NCBI RefSeq assembly: GCF_947497695.1
Contig: NZ_CANMHM010000003.1
Span: 248,001-312,000 of the forward strand
Source: an uncultured Polaribacter sp.
Lineage (GTDB): Bacteria; Bacteroidota; Bacteroidia; Flavobacteriales; Flavobacteriaceae
DNA: 64,000 nt
Direction: 5' to 3'
Shown here: positions 44,426 to 54,636 of the stretch, piece by piece
How positions within the stretch are numbered: position 1 is the stretch's first letter
How the letters are laid out: each line of letters opens with the position of its first letter
Translations under genes and position numbers: made by a program
The notes under the pieces: model-generated
The model's input: only the letters and a program-made list of their open reading frames with translations
Database searches by the model: none
What the model was told of the DNA's origin: nothing

Positions 44426-46645
44426 TTGAAGTATATTATAAACATAGAAGAAGAGAATAAAGAAATAGCAAAACGATACAAAGATTTGTTAAAAGGTACT
44501 TATGAGGTTTTATCTAAAGAAGATAAAGAACTGATAAGAAAAGCCTTTGAGATTGCTCTTGATGCACATTCTAAGCAACGAAGAAAAACAGGGGAACCTT
44601 ATATTTATCATCCAATTGCTGTGGCTAAAATTGTTGCCTATGAAATTGGTTTAGATGCTGTTTCTATTGCTTCTGCCCTATTGCATGATGTTGTAGAAGA
44701 TACAGAGTATACCATAGAAGATATGGAGCATCTTTTTGGGGAAACGATTGCAAAAATTGTAAATGGTTTAACCAAAATATCTCGCTTAAATAAAGAGCAA
44801 GATGCCTCTATACAAGCAGAAAATTTTAGAAAAATGCTCTTAACTTTACATGATGATGTGAGAGTTATTTTAATAAAAATTGCAGATAGACTGCACAATA
44901 TGCAAACTATGGATGCAATGCCTGGTTATAAACAGGTTAAAATTGCATCAGAAACTTTATACATTTATGCTCCTTTGGCACATAGATTAGGGTTGTATAA
45001 TATAAAAACAGAATTAGAAGATTTAGGGCTAAAATATACAGAACCAGAAGCGTTTTTTGGTATTCTTAGTAAAATAAAAGAGAGCAAAGAAGATCAACAA
45101 AACTACTTAAAGCGTTTTGAAGAAACTTTAAAAGCTGGTTTAGATAAAGAAAATTTCGATTATGAAATAAAAGGACGTTTTAAGTCTATTTATTCGATTC
45201 GAAAAAAAATGATTAGTCAAAATGTAACTTTTGAAGAAGTATATGATAAATATGCAATTAGAATTATTTACAATCCTAGCTCTGAAGATGATAAATTTGA
45301 TGCTTGGAAAATTTACACCATCGTTACAGACTACTTTAAACCCAATCCAACGCGTTTAAGAGATTGGATTTCTCAACCAAAATCTACAGGTTATGAAGCT
45401 TTGCATATTACTGTAGTTGGTCCTGGTTCTGAATGGGTAGAAGTTCAAATTCGCTCTAGTAGAATGAATGAAATTGCAGAAAAAGGATATGCTGCTCATT
45501 TTAAATACAAACAAGGAGAAAGTGAAGATAGTGGTTTAGAAGGTTGGTTAAATAAATTAAAAGAAACCCTAGAAACGCAAAGTTTAAATGCAGTTGATTT
45601 TGTAGAAAATTTTAAACTGAATTTATATGCCAAAGAAATTTATGTTTTTACACCTAAAGGCGATTTAAAATCGTTGCCAAAAAATGCTACAGGTTTAGAT
45701 TTTGCTTTTTCTATTCATACAGATGTTGGCTTAAAATGTAGAGGCGTTAAAGTAAATGGTAAATTAATGCCTTTGAGCCATCAGCTAAAAAGTGGCGATC
45801 AAATAGAAGTAATTACCAGTTCTGTAAACAAACCCAATGCAAGATGGCTAGATTTTGTTATTACAGCAAGAGCAAAAGCAAGAATTAGAGCTGCTTTAAA
45901 TGAAGAACAAAAATTAATTGCAGAAGAAGGAAAAGCTGTTTTAATGCGTAAATTACGTCATTTAAAAATTGCGTTTAATGAAAAAAATATCAATGAATTA
46001 GTTAACTATTTTAAATTAAAAACTAGTTTCGATTTATTTTTTAGAATTGGTAATGGAGCCATAGATAATACACAGTTAAAAGCCTTTGTATCTCAACGTA
46101 ATAGTAAAATTTTAAATTTCTTTAAAACAAAGTTAAGAAAAAATACTGCTGAAAAAAGTAGTAATGAACCAACAGAAGTTAGTGATAAATATGATGCCTT
46201 AGTTTTTGGTAAGGAAGAAGAAAAATTGGATTATAAGCTATCTAAATGCTGCAACCCAATACCAGGAGACAAAGTATTTGGTTTTTTAACAATTAATGAC
46301 GGGATAAAAATTCATAAAATGAACTGCCCCAATGCAATTTCTTTACAATCTAACTATGCCTACAGAATTCTGCAAACAAAATGGATTGACTCTACAAAGC
46401 AAGACTTTAAAGTAATATTGCATATTTCTGGGGTAGACAATCAAGGATTAGCAAATGATGTAACACGTACCATTTCTAACAATATGAGTGTTTTTATTAA
46501 CAGCATGAATATTAAAGGAAATGAAGGCGTTTTTGATGGTAAAATATCTATTAGTATTAAAAACAGTTCGCAGTTAGACAAGTTAATAAAAAACCTTAAT
46601 AAAATTGAAGGTGTTAAAAAAGTAGAACGTGTTAATACTTTATAA
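44426..46645 (+). CDS. bifunctional (p)ppGpp synthetase/hydrolase (RelA/SpoT homologue)
   Basis: A 739-residue Rel enzyme beginning at TTG. Hydrolase HD domain with His48, His62 and His87-Asp88 (ALLHDVVEDTEYT) and ALRLHNMQT-like DRLHNMQT. Synthetase domain with GRFKSIYSIRKKM and PKSTGYEALHITV. TGS domain (YVFTPKGDLKSLPKNATGLDFAF), the CC/helical segment and C-terminal ACT. All hydrolase residues are present, so it should both make and destroy the alarmone. Followed by a Fur-family gene and purA on the same strand. Confidence 0.95.
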   Translation: MKYIINIEEENKEIAKRYKDLLKGTYEVLSKEDKELIRKAFEIALDAHSKQRRKTGEPYIYHPIAVAKIVAYEIGLDAVSIASALLHDVVEDTEYTIEDMEHLFGETIAKIVNGLTKISRLNKEQDASIQAENFRKMLLTLHDDVRVILIKIADRLHNMQTMDAMPGYKQVKIASETLYIYAPLAHRLGLYNIKTELEDLGLKYTEPEAFFGILSKIKESKEDQQNYLKRFEETLKAGLDKENFDYEIKGRFKSIYSIRKKMISQNVTFEEVYDKYAIRIIYNPSSEDDKFDAWKIYTIVTDYFKPNPTRLRDWISQPKSTGYEALHITVVGPGSEWVEVQIRSSRMNEIAEKGYAAHFKYKQGESEDSGLEGWLNKLKETLETQSLNAVDFVENFKLNLYAKEIYVFTPKGDLKSLPKNATGLDFAFSIHTDVGLKCRGVKVNGKLMPLSHQLKSGDQIEVITSSVNKPNARWLDFVITARAKARIRAALNEEQKLIAEEGKAVLMRKLRHLKIAFNEKNINELVNYFKLKTSFDLFFRIGNGAIDNTQLKAFVSQRNSKILNFFKTKLRKNTAEKSSNEPTEVSDKYDALVFGKEEEKLDYKLSKCCNPIPGDKVFGFLTINDGIKIHKMNCPNAISLQSNYAYRILQTKWIDSTKQDFKVILHISGVDNQGLANDVTRTISNNMSVFINSMNIKGNEGVFDGKISISIKNSSQLDKLIKNLNKIEGVKKVERVNTL

Positions 46646-46719
46646 ATATCATTTGATTAAAAGTGTTTATTTATTAAGAAATAAATGTAGATTTGTTTTT
46701 TGTTTTAAATCAATTATAA

Positions 46720-47166
46720 ATGAGTAATTCTCTTGAAAATCAAGAAATAGTAAAAAAAGTTTTCACTACCTATTTAAGTGAAAATAAGCACAGAAAAACA
46801 CCAGAACGCTATGCTATTCTTCAAGAAATATATGCATCTGATGAACATTTTGATATAGAATCTTTATACATCAAAATGAAAAACAAAAATTATAGAGTTA
46901 GTAGAGCTACACTTTACAACACCATAGATTTACTTTTAGATTGTGGGTTGGTTAGAAAACATCAGTTTGATGGGCAATCAATGGCACGTTATGAAAAAAG
47001 TTATTTTGATAAAAATCACGATCATGTTATTTTTACAGATTCTGGGGATGTTAAAGAATTTTGCGACCCAAGAATACAAGTAATTAAAAAAACCATAGAA
47101 GATATTTTTGAAATTGATATTCATAGTCATTCACTCTATTTTTACGGAACAAAAAAAAATAAATAA
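46720..47166 (+). CDS. Fur-family transcriptional regulator
   Basis: A 148-residue regulator with the Fur winged-helix ([48 protein letters not shown]) and dimerisation domain ([29 protein letters not shown]). Metal-site His residues are in NHDHVIF and HSHSLYF; only one of the CxxC structural-zinc positions is seen. Whether it senses iron, zinc or peroxide is undetermined. It lies 74 bp after the rel gene and 80 bp before purA. Confidence 0.92.
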   Translation: MSNSLENQEIVKKVFTTYLSENKHRKTPERYAILQEIYASDEHFDIESLYIKMKNKNYRVSRATLYNTIDLLLDCGLVRKHQFDGQSMARYEKSYFDKNHDHVIFTDSGDVKEFCDPRIQVIKKTIEDIFEIDIHSHSLYFYGTKKNK

Positions 47167-47170
47167 CAAC

Positions 47171-47191
47171 AAGGGAGCATGCTCCCTTGCT
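47171..47191 (+). terminator. hairpin between the Fur-family gene and purA
   Basis: CAAGGGAGCATGCTCCCTTG, a perfect 20-bp palindrome just after the stop. It lacks a T run, so it may pause transcription or protect RNA without ending it. Confidence 0.45.
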
Positions 47192-47246
47192 TACATTTAA
47201 ATAATTAAACGAATAAACAATTAAATAATTACACAATAATTACAAA

Positions 47247-48518
47247 ATGGCTGTAGATTTATTACTAGGATTGCAATGGGGAGATGAAGGAAAAGGTAAA
47301 ATAGTAGACGTACTTACTAAAAATTACGACATCATTGCACGTTTTCAGGGTGGACCAAATGCAGGACACACTCTAATTTTTGATGGACATAAACATGTTT
47401 TACATACAATTCCTTCAGGAATTTTTCATAAAACAGCTTTAAACGTAGTTGGTAATGGTGTGGTTATTGATCCTGTTATTTTTAAGAAAGAATTAGAAAA
47501 TCTAGACAAACACAACATAGATTATACCTCTAAATTGTTAATTTCTAGAAAAGCACATTTAATTTTACCAACACACCGTTTGTTAGATGCTGCATCAGAA
47601 ACTTCTAAAGGTAAAGCTAAAATTGGTTCTACATTAAAAGGTATTGGTCCAACTTATATGGATAAAACAGGTAGAAACGGAATGCGTGTTGGAGATTTAG
47701 AACTAGAAAACTGGAAAGAAAAATATGATGCTTTAACAGAAAAGCATCTAAAAATGTTAGAGTTCTTTGATGTTCAAGTAGAATATGATTTAAAAGAATT
47801 AGAAGCAGAATTTTGTAGAGGAATAGACAAATTAAGAACCTTAGCTTTTATTGATAGTGAAGAATTTTTAAACCAAGCTATAAAAGATAAAAAAACAATT
47901 TTAGCAGAAGGTGCTCAAGGCTCTTTGTTAGATATTGATTTTGGTACCTACCCTTTTGTAACATCTTCTAACACAACAGCTGCAGGTGCTTGTACTGGTT
48001 TAGGGGTTGCACCAAACAGAATTGGTGAAGTTTTTGGAATCTTTAAAGCTTACACAACTAGAGTTGGTTCTGGTCCTTTTCCTACTGAGTTATTTGATAA
48101 AGATGGTGAAGACATGGCAAGAATTGGTCATGAATTTGGTGCTACAACAGGTAGACCAAGACGTTGTGGTTGGTTAGATTTAGTTGCCCTAAAATATGCA
48201 GTTGATGTAAATGGTGTTACACAATTAATGATGATGAAAGGAGATGTTTTATCTGGCTTTGACACCTTAAAAGTATGTACATCTTATAATTACAAAGGAA
48301 AAGAAATTAGTCATTTACCTTACAACATTGAACCAGAAAATGTATCTGTAAACTATTCTGAATTTAAAGGATGGGAAGATGATTTAACAAAAATGACTGC
48401 TGCAGATCAATTACCTAAAAATTTACTAGACTATGTTGCTTTTATAGAAAAGGAAACTGGTGTACCTGTTACCATTGTTTCTGTTGGACCTGATAGAAAA
48501 CAAACAATTAATAGATAA
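47247..48518 (+). CDS. purA: adenylosuccinate synthase
   Basis: A 423-residue full-length PurA: GLQWGDEGKGKIVDVLTKNYD (GTP loop), GGPNAGHTLI, LKGIGPTYMDKTGRNG, EGAQGSLLDIDFGTYPFVTSS, TGRPRRCGWLDLVALKYA. It joins IMP and aspartate with GTP on the way to AMP. Being in line with a (p)ppGpp enzyme is notable, because PurA and GTP metabolism are alarmone targets, but direct co-regulation is an inference. Confidence 0.97.
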   Translation: MAVDLLLGLQWGDEGKGKIVDVLTKNYDIIARFQGGPNAGHTLIFDGHKHVLHTIPSGIFHKTALNVVGNGVVIDPVIFKKELENLDKHNIDYTSKLLISRKAHLILPTHRLLDAASETSKGKAKIGSTLKGIGPTYMDKTGRNGMRVGDLELENWKEKYDALTEKHLKMLEFFDVQVEYDLKELEAEFCRGIDKLRTLAFIDSEEFLNQAIKDKKTILAEGAQGSLLDIDFGTYPFVTSSNTTAAGACTGLGVAPNRIGEVFGIFKAYTTRVGSGPFPTELFDKDGEDMARIGHEFGATTGRPRRCGWLDLVALKYAVDVNGVTQLMMMKGDVLSGFDTLKVCTSYNYKGKEISHLPYNIEPENVSVNYSEFKGWEDDLTKMTAADQLPKNLLDYVAFIEKETGVPVTIVSVGPDRKQTINR

Positions 48519-48539
48519 ATCTATTTTTTTATAGAATTT

Positions 48540-48577
48540 AAAAGCATCTTTCATTCATTTGAAAGATGCTTTTTTTA
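48540..48577. terminator. terminator after purA
   Basis: AAGCATCTTTCA/TGAAAGATGCTT stem with T run, in the convergent gap between purA and the gene at 48597; A run on the other side could serve both strands. Confidence 0.85.
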
Positions 48578-48596
48578 TGTTGTTAAAAATAGTTAC

Positions 48597-50396
48597 TTAA
48601 AACTGTTCTATTTCCAAACCAATTAAAGCTAATTTATGCTGTTCAGTTTCTAATGCTTTTAATAGCGTTTCTTTTTGAGATACAAAAAACTCTTTTTGAG
48701 TTTCAAAAATTTCATTATAATAACTAATTCCCGCCTCTAAATTATTCTTAAATTTCTTTAAACCTCTTACTTGCTTTTTATCAAAATGTAGTTTTAATTC
48801 TTCTACTTTATCTTGTAAATGAGTAATATAAAGCGATAATTCTTTCACAAATACATTAGGTCTGTCAGTTCTTGTAATCATATTTTTTCTGCCATAAATA
48901 TGATCTGTAATTCCACGTAAACTAATTATTTTATCATAATAAGCCATATTAGGTCCAGGACAAACAGAAACCCCATCACCTACTTTTTTGGTACTTAAAT
49001 TGTTAAGTATTAAGGTTGATGTACCTAAACCAACACAAATACAAGATTTTTCGGTTACTTTTTCTACTCTTTTTTCTTTTTCTTCGGATGAAATTTCTAA
49101 AGCATCAATTTCTTTTAACTTTAAATGCTGATATTCTCTTGAAGCTGTGCACAAACCAGTTTCTTTAAATTCATAATTTAATTGAATAAATTTATTCGGA
49201 CAAGAAGTTCCTGGTCTTCCTTTGTTTATCAATTTTTGCCTATGCACATCTTTTGTATTTCCTTTTAAAGTGTTAAAAGCAACACCTAAAGGAGAGCTAT
49301 TGCTTAAGTACAAATCTTTTTCTTTTGCATTTACCAATTGATTCATTGTTTTTTCATCTACACTTGTTGCTTCTGGTACTAATAAAAAAGGACTTCCCCA
49401 ACCTACAGAGTCTAATTGGTATTCTTCCATCAAAAAAGAGTGTTCTTCATCAGTACCTACTCCTCCTTGTGTTGTTATTTTTAAATTTAATTTGTTTTTT
49501 GGTAAAGCTCTATCTGCATCTTTTAAAGCTTGCAGCATTAACTGATGCGTTTGATTGATTAAAGTTTCTTTATTTTCTTTAAACTCCTTTAAAACTGGCC
49601 CCATTAAAAAACCATCGGTTGCAAAAGCATGTCCCCCACAATTTAAACCAGATTCAATTCTGTATTCTGAAACCCACAAGCCTTTTTTAGCCAAAAATTT
49701 TCCTTGAATAAATGCAGACCTATAGTCACTTACTTTTAAAATAATTTTCTTTTTAATATTTCCATTTTCATCTGGGTAAAAATCATCAAAACTACTCATA
49801 TAAGTATACAATCTTGGATTCATCCCTGCAGAAAGTATTAATGATGAAGATAATTTACTTTCAGAAAATCCTCTTAATGCTGCATGAGCATCATTATATT
49901 CTATAGGTAATAATTCTTTATTAAGGTAATTACCTTTATCAATTTTGGTCATAATATTCACATCAATACTACCTATTGATAAGTTTTTATGCACCCAATC
50001 TTTAATTATAGAAAAATCAACTTTTTCTTCTATCAATTTTAAAAACTCTTTTTTTAAGGAAGAATACTCTGGCAACATATCCATATATTCTTTTAGAGCT
50101 TTACTTTTTTCTGAAGTACTATTTTTTAATTGATTAAATTTTTTTTCAGTTTGATCGTGTAATAAATTTAAATAGGATGTGATTCTTTTTGCTCTAAAAT
50201 CATCTACTTTATCTGAGATTTCTTTGTAGGGAATTTCAAATTTTTCACTATATAATTTTCGCATTTTTTCTACAAGGATATCATCAACCAAAGAAACAAC
50301 AGAATCGATACCAAACTGTGCTACTTTTAATGGAGAATCTATTGTAAAACCAATTCCCATAACAGGAATATGAAACGAATGTGCTTTTTTTGTCAT
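48597..50396 (-). CDS. uncharacterised 599-residue cysteine-containing protein
   Basis: I do not recognise a named family. The N-terminus (IPVMGIGFTIDSPLKVAQFGIDSVVSLVDD) and LKITTQGGVGTDEEHSFL near residue 306 resemble phosphate/FMN-binding loops of TIM-barrel flavoenzymes such as FabK/nitronate monooxygenase or the glutamate synthase barrel. Six Cys lie at 253, 399, 416, 452, 454 and 479 within conserved-looking contexts (LNCGGHAFATDG, GTSCPNK, GLCTASREYQ, KSCICVGLG, VSVCPGPN); four or more could hold an iron-sulfur cluster. Residues 520-599 are coiled-coil-like. Soluble, no signal. It stands alone behind the purA terminator. Function not assigned. Confidence 0.65.
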   Translation of the reverse strand: MTKKAHSFHIPVMGIGFTIDSPLKVAQFGIDSVVSLVDDILVEKMRKLYSEKFEIPYKEISDKVDDFRAKRITSYLNLLHDQTEKKFNQLKNSTSEKSKALKEYMDMLPEYSSLKKEFLKLIEEKVDFSIIKDWVHKNLSIGSIDVNIMTKIDKGNYLNKELLPIEYNDAHAALRGFSESKLSSSLILSAGMNPRLYTYMSSFDDFYPDENGNIKKKIILKVSDYRSAFIQGKFLAKKGLWVSEYRIESGLNCGGHAFATDGFLMGPVLKEFKENKETLINQTHQLMLQALKDADRALPKNKLNLKITTQGGVGTDEEHSFLMEEYQLDSVGWGSPFLLVPEATSVDEKTMNQLVNAKEKDLYLSNSSPLGVAFNTLKGNTKDVHRQKLINKGRPGTSCPNKFIQLNYEFKETGLCTASREYQHLKLKEIDALEISSEEKEKRVEKVTEKSCICVGLGTSTLILNNLSTKKVGDGVSVCPGPNMAYYDKIISLRGITDHIYGRKNMITRTDRPNVFVKELSLYITHLQDKVEELKLHFDKKQVRGLKKFKNNLEAGISYYNEIFETQKEFFVSQKETLLKALETEQHKLALIGLEIEQF

Positions 50397-50620
50397 TTAA
50401 TTTAACTAATTTTTTAATTAAGCACGCAATGTATTTCTTTAAAAAACTTAAAAATATGATTATTATCATCTTAAATTAAATGATTTACACTAAAGTTAAT
50501 TAACAAACATATTTTGGTTATTCATATATAAACCCACTAGAATTAAATTACCTATAAATTTCACTTTTCTTTAATAGCTAGCCATTTTCTTTTGATTATT
50601 TTTGCTAAAAATTTATCATC

Positions 50621-52264
50621 TTGAATAAAGTATTCTTTTTATTGCTGATTTTTTTTTCGTTTATGTCATTTTCTCAAGAAAAGAGAAAAATAGAATATTA
50701 TGCAGAACTACAAGATGCTGATGAAGAAAAATATCCTGGGGCAACACTGTTAATTGGTAATGTTAAAATGATGCATGATGGAATTGTATTAACAAGTCAA
50801 CAAGCATTGTACTACAAAGACAAAAACTTTTTTAAAGCGATTGGTAATGTACTTGTAAAACAAGGAGATACCATTACACAGACTAGTGATTATACAGATT
50901 ATGATGCAAATTCTAAACAAGCACTTTCTTGGGGAAATGTTGTTTTAAAAGACCCATCAATGACTTTAACTACAGATACATTGCATTTTGATCGATTAAA
51001 TCAAAAGTTATATTATAGAAGTTACGCTACCATAAAAGACCAAACAAATACTTTAAAAAGTAAAAACGGAAACTTTTATTTAGAAGATAAAAAGTTTACA
51101 GCAACTACAAGAGTTACAGTAGTAAACCCAAAACATCACTTAGAATCGAATCATTTAGATTATTATACAAATTCTGGTCTTACTTATTTATATGGACCAT
51201 CAACAATTACAAATACTCAAAATGCGAATAGAATTTATTGTGAAAAAGGGTTTTACAACACAAAAACAGATATTTCTCACTTTGTAAAAAACGCAAAACT
51301 CTATTTAAAAGAAAGAACAATTGAAGGTGATAGTTTGTATTATGATAAAAATAAAGGCTTTGCATCTGCAACCAACAATATACAAGTAATAGATACTGTT
51401 CAAAACTTTATTACAAAAGGAAACTATGCAGAAATATTTGAACTAAAAGATTCTCTATATATTATAAAAAGAGCGGTTGCCATTTCAATTGTAGATAATG
51501 ATTCTACCTTTATTCATGGTGATACTATTTTAGTAACAGGTAAACCTGATGAAAGAATTGTAAGAACTTTTCATCATGTAAAAATTTTTAAATCTGATTT
51601 ACAAGGAAAATGCGATTCTATTCACACAAACAAAGCAACAGGAATTACAAAAATGTTTAAAAACCCTGTAATTTGGTCTGATAGAAACCAAATAACAGGG
51701 GATACAATTCACTTAACATCAAATATTGAAACAGAAAAATTAGATTCTTTAAAAGTGTTAAACAATTCATTTATCGTTTCAATAGATTCTATTTCTAACA
51801 TCGATTTCAATCAAATAAAAGGTAGAAATATGTTTGGTAAATTTAGAGATAATAAATTGCATTTACTTTTAGTAAAAGGCAATGCAGAATCTGTTTATTT
51901 TAATAGAAATGAAGAAACCCAAGTTTTAGAAACGATTACAAAAGAAGGCTCTAGTAATATAGAATTTACTTTAGAAGAAGGCCAAATTAGTACTATTAAG
52001 TATTTAAAAGAATCTGATGGAAATACCTATCCTCCATCAAAATTACCTGATGATGTTAAAAAACTAAATGGATTTATTTGGCGAGAAGATGAACAACCTA
52101 AAAAGAAGGAGGATATTTTTATTAAAGATGATAAAAAAAAGGTTCCTTCACAAGAAAGTGCAAAACAAGTTAAATCTTCAGCAATTATTGATGAAAAATT
52201 AGTTGCAAAAACCAAAAAAAATCAAAAGTTAGAAAGTTCAAATATTTCTACTCAAAATAAATAA
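50621..52264 (+). CDS. OstA/LptA-like outer-membrane assembly protein
   Basis: A 547-residue protein starting at TTG with a signal peptide (VFFLLLIFFSFMSFSQ). Residues 25-400 are repeated beta strands of the OstA-like type (LLIGNVKMMHDGIVLTSQQALYY, GNVLVKQGDTITQTSDYTDYDANSKQALSWGNVVL, LESNHLDYYTNSGLTYLYG), the same jellyroll as LptA/LptD N-terminus, so a role in lipopolysaccharide transport across the periplasm is likely. The C-terminal 60 residues are a low-complexity lysine-rich tail. The stop is 2 bp from the next start. Confidence 0.85.
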   Translation: MNKVFFLLLIFFSFMSFSQEKRKIEYYAELQDADEEKYPGATLLIGNVKMMHDGIVLTSQQALYYKDKNFFKAIGNVLVKQGDTITQTSDYTDYDANSKQALSWGNVVLKDPSMTLTTDTLHFDRLNQKLYYRSYATIKDQTNTLKSKNGNFYLEDKKFTATTRVTVVNPKHHLESNHLDYYTNSGLTYLYGPSTITNTQNANRIYCEKGFYNTKTDISHFVKNAKLYLKERTIEGDSLYYDKNKGFASATNNIQVIDTVQNFITKGNYAEIFELKDSLYIIKRAVAISIVDNDSTFIHGDTILVTGKPDERIVRTFHHVKIFKSDLQGKCDSIHTNKATGITKMFKNPVIWSDRNQITGDTIHLTSNIETEKLDSLKVLNNSFIVSIDSISNIDFNQIKGRNMFGKFRDNKLHLLLVKGNAESVYFNRNEETQVLETITKEGSSNIEFTLEEGQISTIKYLKESDGNTYPPSKLPDDVKKLNGFIWREDEQPKKKEDIFIKDDKKKVPSQESAKQVKSSAIIDEKLVAKTKKNQKLESSNISTQNK

Positions 52265-52266
52265 GC

Positions 52267-53457
52267 TTGAAAAAAGATTTTTTTAAATATCAGGCACAAA
52301 CCTCTCCTCACCCACTTGCTATAGAAATTTCTAAAGCCAAAGGGAGTTATATTTATGATACTTCTGGTAAAAAATATTTAGATTTTGTTGCGGGTGTTTC
52401 TGCAAATAGTTTAGGTCATAATCATCCAAAAGTTACCAAAGCTATTAAAAATCAACTAGATACTTATGCTCATGTAATGGTTTATGGAGAATTTATTCAG
52501 CAACCACAAGTAGAATTGTGCAAATTATTAGTAGAAAATTCTCCTAAAAACTTAAACTCAGTTTACATTACTAATTCTGGAACAGAAGCTACAGAAGGTG
52601 CTTTAAAATTAGCGAAAAGAGTTACAAAAAGATCAGAAATTATTGCTGCCAAAAACTCTTATCATGGCAATACAATGGGTGCAATGAGTGTATCTGGAGT
52701 AGAAGAACAAAATGCTGCTTTTAGACCTTTAATACCTGGTACAAAGTTTATAGCTTTTAATTGTGATTTCTGTTTAGAGAAAATAACAACAAAAACGGCT
52801 GCTGTACTATTAGAAACCATACAAGGAGGAGCTGGTTTTATTGAGCCAACAAATAATTTTTTATCAAAAGTAAAAAAACGCTGTGATCAAGTAGGTGCAC
52901 TTTTAATTTTAGATGAAATACAAACAGGAATTGGAAGAACAGGTACTTTCTGGGGATTTGAAAATTACAATGTTACTCCAGATATTATAATTACTGGTAA
53001 AGGTTTGGGTGGAGGAATGCCAATTGGTGCTTTTATTGCCAATTTTAAGTTGATGAATTTGTTAAAAAACAACCCAAAACTAGGACATATTTCTACATTT
53101 GCTGGTCATCCTGTAATTGCTGCTGCAGGATTGGCAACTGTTACAGAAATTATAAAGACTCATTTAATTAAGGATACACTTAGAAAAGAAAAATTAATTA
53201 AAAAACATTTAAACCATCCTGCAATTTTAGAAATTAGAGGAAAAGGATTGATGTTAGCAGCAATTTTAGAAACTCCAGATTTAGCCGTAAAAGTGATTCA
53301 TCAATGTTTAGAAAATGGATTAATTTTATTCTTTTTACTTTTTGAAGGCAAAGCGATGAGAATTACACCACCACTCACAATTTCTGATAACGAAATTATA
53401 AAAGGATGTAAAATTATTTTAAAGAGTATTGAAGATATGTGTATTCAAAAAAAATAA
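52267..53457 (+). CDS. class III PLP-dependent aminotransferase
   Basis: A 396-residue aminotransferase of the acetylornithine/4-aminobutyrate type, starting at TTG. YLDFVAGVSANSLGHNHPKV, NSGTEATEGALKLAKR, ILDEIQTGIGRTG (Asp216 binding the pyridine nitrogen) and the Schiff-base Lys245 in ITGKGLGGGMPIGAF are present. Substrate unknown; it is commonly annotated as aspartate aminotransferase family protein. The 2-bp distance from the OstA-like gene implies coupled translation although the functions look unrelated. Confidence 0.92.
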   Translation: MKKDFFKYQAQTSPHPLAIEISKAKGSYIYDTSGKKYLDFVAGVSANSLGHNHPKVTKAIKNQLDTYAHVMVYGEFIQQPQVELCKLLVENSPKNLNSVYITNSGTEATEGALKLAKRVTKRSEIIAAKNSYHGNTMGAMSVSGVEEQNAAFRPLIPGTKFIAFNCDFCLEKITTKTAAVLLETIQGGAGFIEPTNNFLSKVKKRCDQVGALLILDEIQTGIGRTGTFWGFENYNVTPDIIITGKGLGGGMPIGAFIANFKLMNLLKNNPKLGHISTFAGHPVIAAAGLATVTEIIKTHLIKDTLRKEKLIKKHLNHPAILEIRGKGLMLAAILETPDLAVKVIHQCLENGLILFFLLFEGKAMRITPPLTISDNEIIKGCKIILKSIEDMCIQKK

Positions 53458-53580
53458 AGACGTCTTTTTTCTTTATTTTCCATTGCATTAGTTTATTAGA
53501 ATCAACCAAAAACACTTCTTAAACAAGTAATAAAGCAGTCATTTTAATCTATATCGATTATATATTTATAAAAAACTAAA

Positions 53581-53611
53581 AAGGGTAATTCATAAATTAT
53601 GAATTACCCTT
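53581..53611 (-). terminator. terminator of the lipoprotein gene
   Basis: AAGGGTAATTCATA/TATGAATTACCCTT hairpin; T runs follow on the minus strand. Confidence 0.8.
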
Positions 53612-53663
53612 AGATTCAATCAACCATTAACAAAATAGTAGATTTTATCTTATTTTAGTTAAA

Positions 53664-54560
53664 TTATCTAGTTACAGTCCCTTTTGGTAGTGTAGATAAA
53701 TTTTTATTTAATGCGTGTGTTGTTGGTGCAGTTTCTTGACCAGAAACACCTAATAAAGGCTTTATAGCAAAAGGTGCAGGTGAATCATCTGGAGAAGGTT
53801 CTATACTAATTACAGCTGTTTTACCTCTAACATCTAAAGGAAAAGTAACTCCTGTTGGTGCATTTAAGAAAAAATCTTCTCCTGGAACAGGAGGACCAGC
53901 ATTACTTTGCGTTCCACTAAACCCGTTAGAATCGTCTCTATCTGTAGTACTTGTAAATGTTCCTGTAGAAATTGGCACACCATCTACAACAACCCAACCT
54001 TCGTATTTCCATCCAGCAGCTAATGTTGGTAAACTTAATCCTTCTGTTGGTGGTGCTCCAGGAGTTCCAAACCAAATACCATAAGCATCATTTCCGTTAT
54101 TTCCAGAACCTGCAACTTCATCTGTAGGAGTTCTTAAGAAAAATTTTCCAGAAATATCATTAAAATTATTGGCATCTGTAGTTACTGGGGCAACCCAAAC
54201 ACTTGCAGTATTTCCAGAAAAATCTCCTGCTAAAACTTTAGTATCTGCTGGTGCTAATGCTGCTGCTCCTGTTTCACCTGCTGGCTCAATAGATAATACA
54301 AACCTTGAAGCAGTTTGTAAATCACTAATAGCTACAGTATAGCTTTGTGGAAAAGATACGCTTGTAAAAGTACCTGTACTTACTGGACTTCCATCTACAA
54401 TTAACCAACCTTCATAAACGTAATTAGAACCTAATGCTTCTAGGCCTGTTAAGTCTACTGTTAAACTTCCTGTGGTTGCTACTGTTTCGTCGTTATCATT
54501 ACATGCTACAAATAATGTTGCAAATGTAAATGCGATTGCTAAATTTAAAATTTTTTTCAT
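53664..54560 (-). CDS. lipoprotein with two anti-sigma-factor-like repeats
   Basis: A 298-residue protein with a lipoprotein signal (MKKILNLAIAFTFATLFVAC). Two copies of one unit occur: YEGWLIVDGSPVSTGTFTS near residue 49 and YEGWVVVDGVPISTGTFTS near residue 186, each followed by a region ending in a FVLSIEP/AVISIEP strand. These match the extracytoplasmic fold found in RskA-type anti-sigma factors, which is why homologues are often called anti-sigma factor. Here there is no cytoplasmic sigma-binding domain or membrane helix, so it is a surface or periplasmic lipoprotein of unknown function. A Crp-family gene lies 76 bp upstream on the same strand. Confidence 0.75.
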   Translation of the reverse strand: MKKILNLAIAFTFATLFVACNDNDETVATTGSLTVDLTGLEALGSNYVYEGWLIVDGSPVSTGTFTSVSFPQSYTVAISDLQTASRFVLSIEPAGETGAAALAPADTKVLAGDFSGNTASVWVAPVTTDANNFNDISGKFFLRTPTDEVAGSGNNGNDAYGIWFGTPGAPPTEGLSLPTLAAGWKYEGWVVVDGVPISTGTFTSTTDRDDSNGFSGTQSNAGPPVPGEDFFLNAPTGVTFPLDVRGKTAVISIEPSPDDSPAPFAIKPLLGVSGQETAPTTHALNKNLSTLPKGTVTR

Positions 54561-54636
54561 CTTTATTAATATTTATGTTAATGTTGATGACAAAATTAGC
54601 AGTTAAAAGAGTAACAAAATGTTAGCTAGCGAACAC

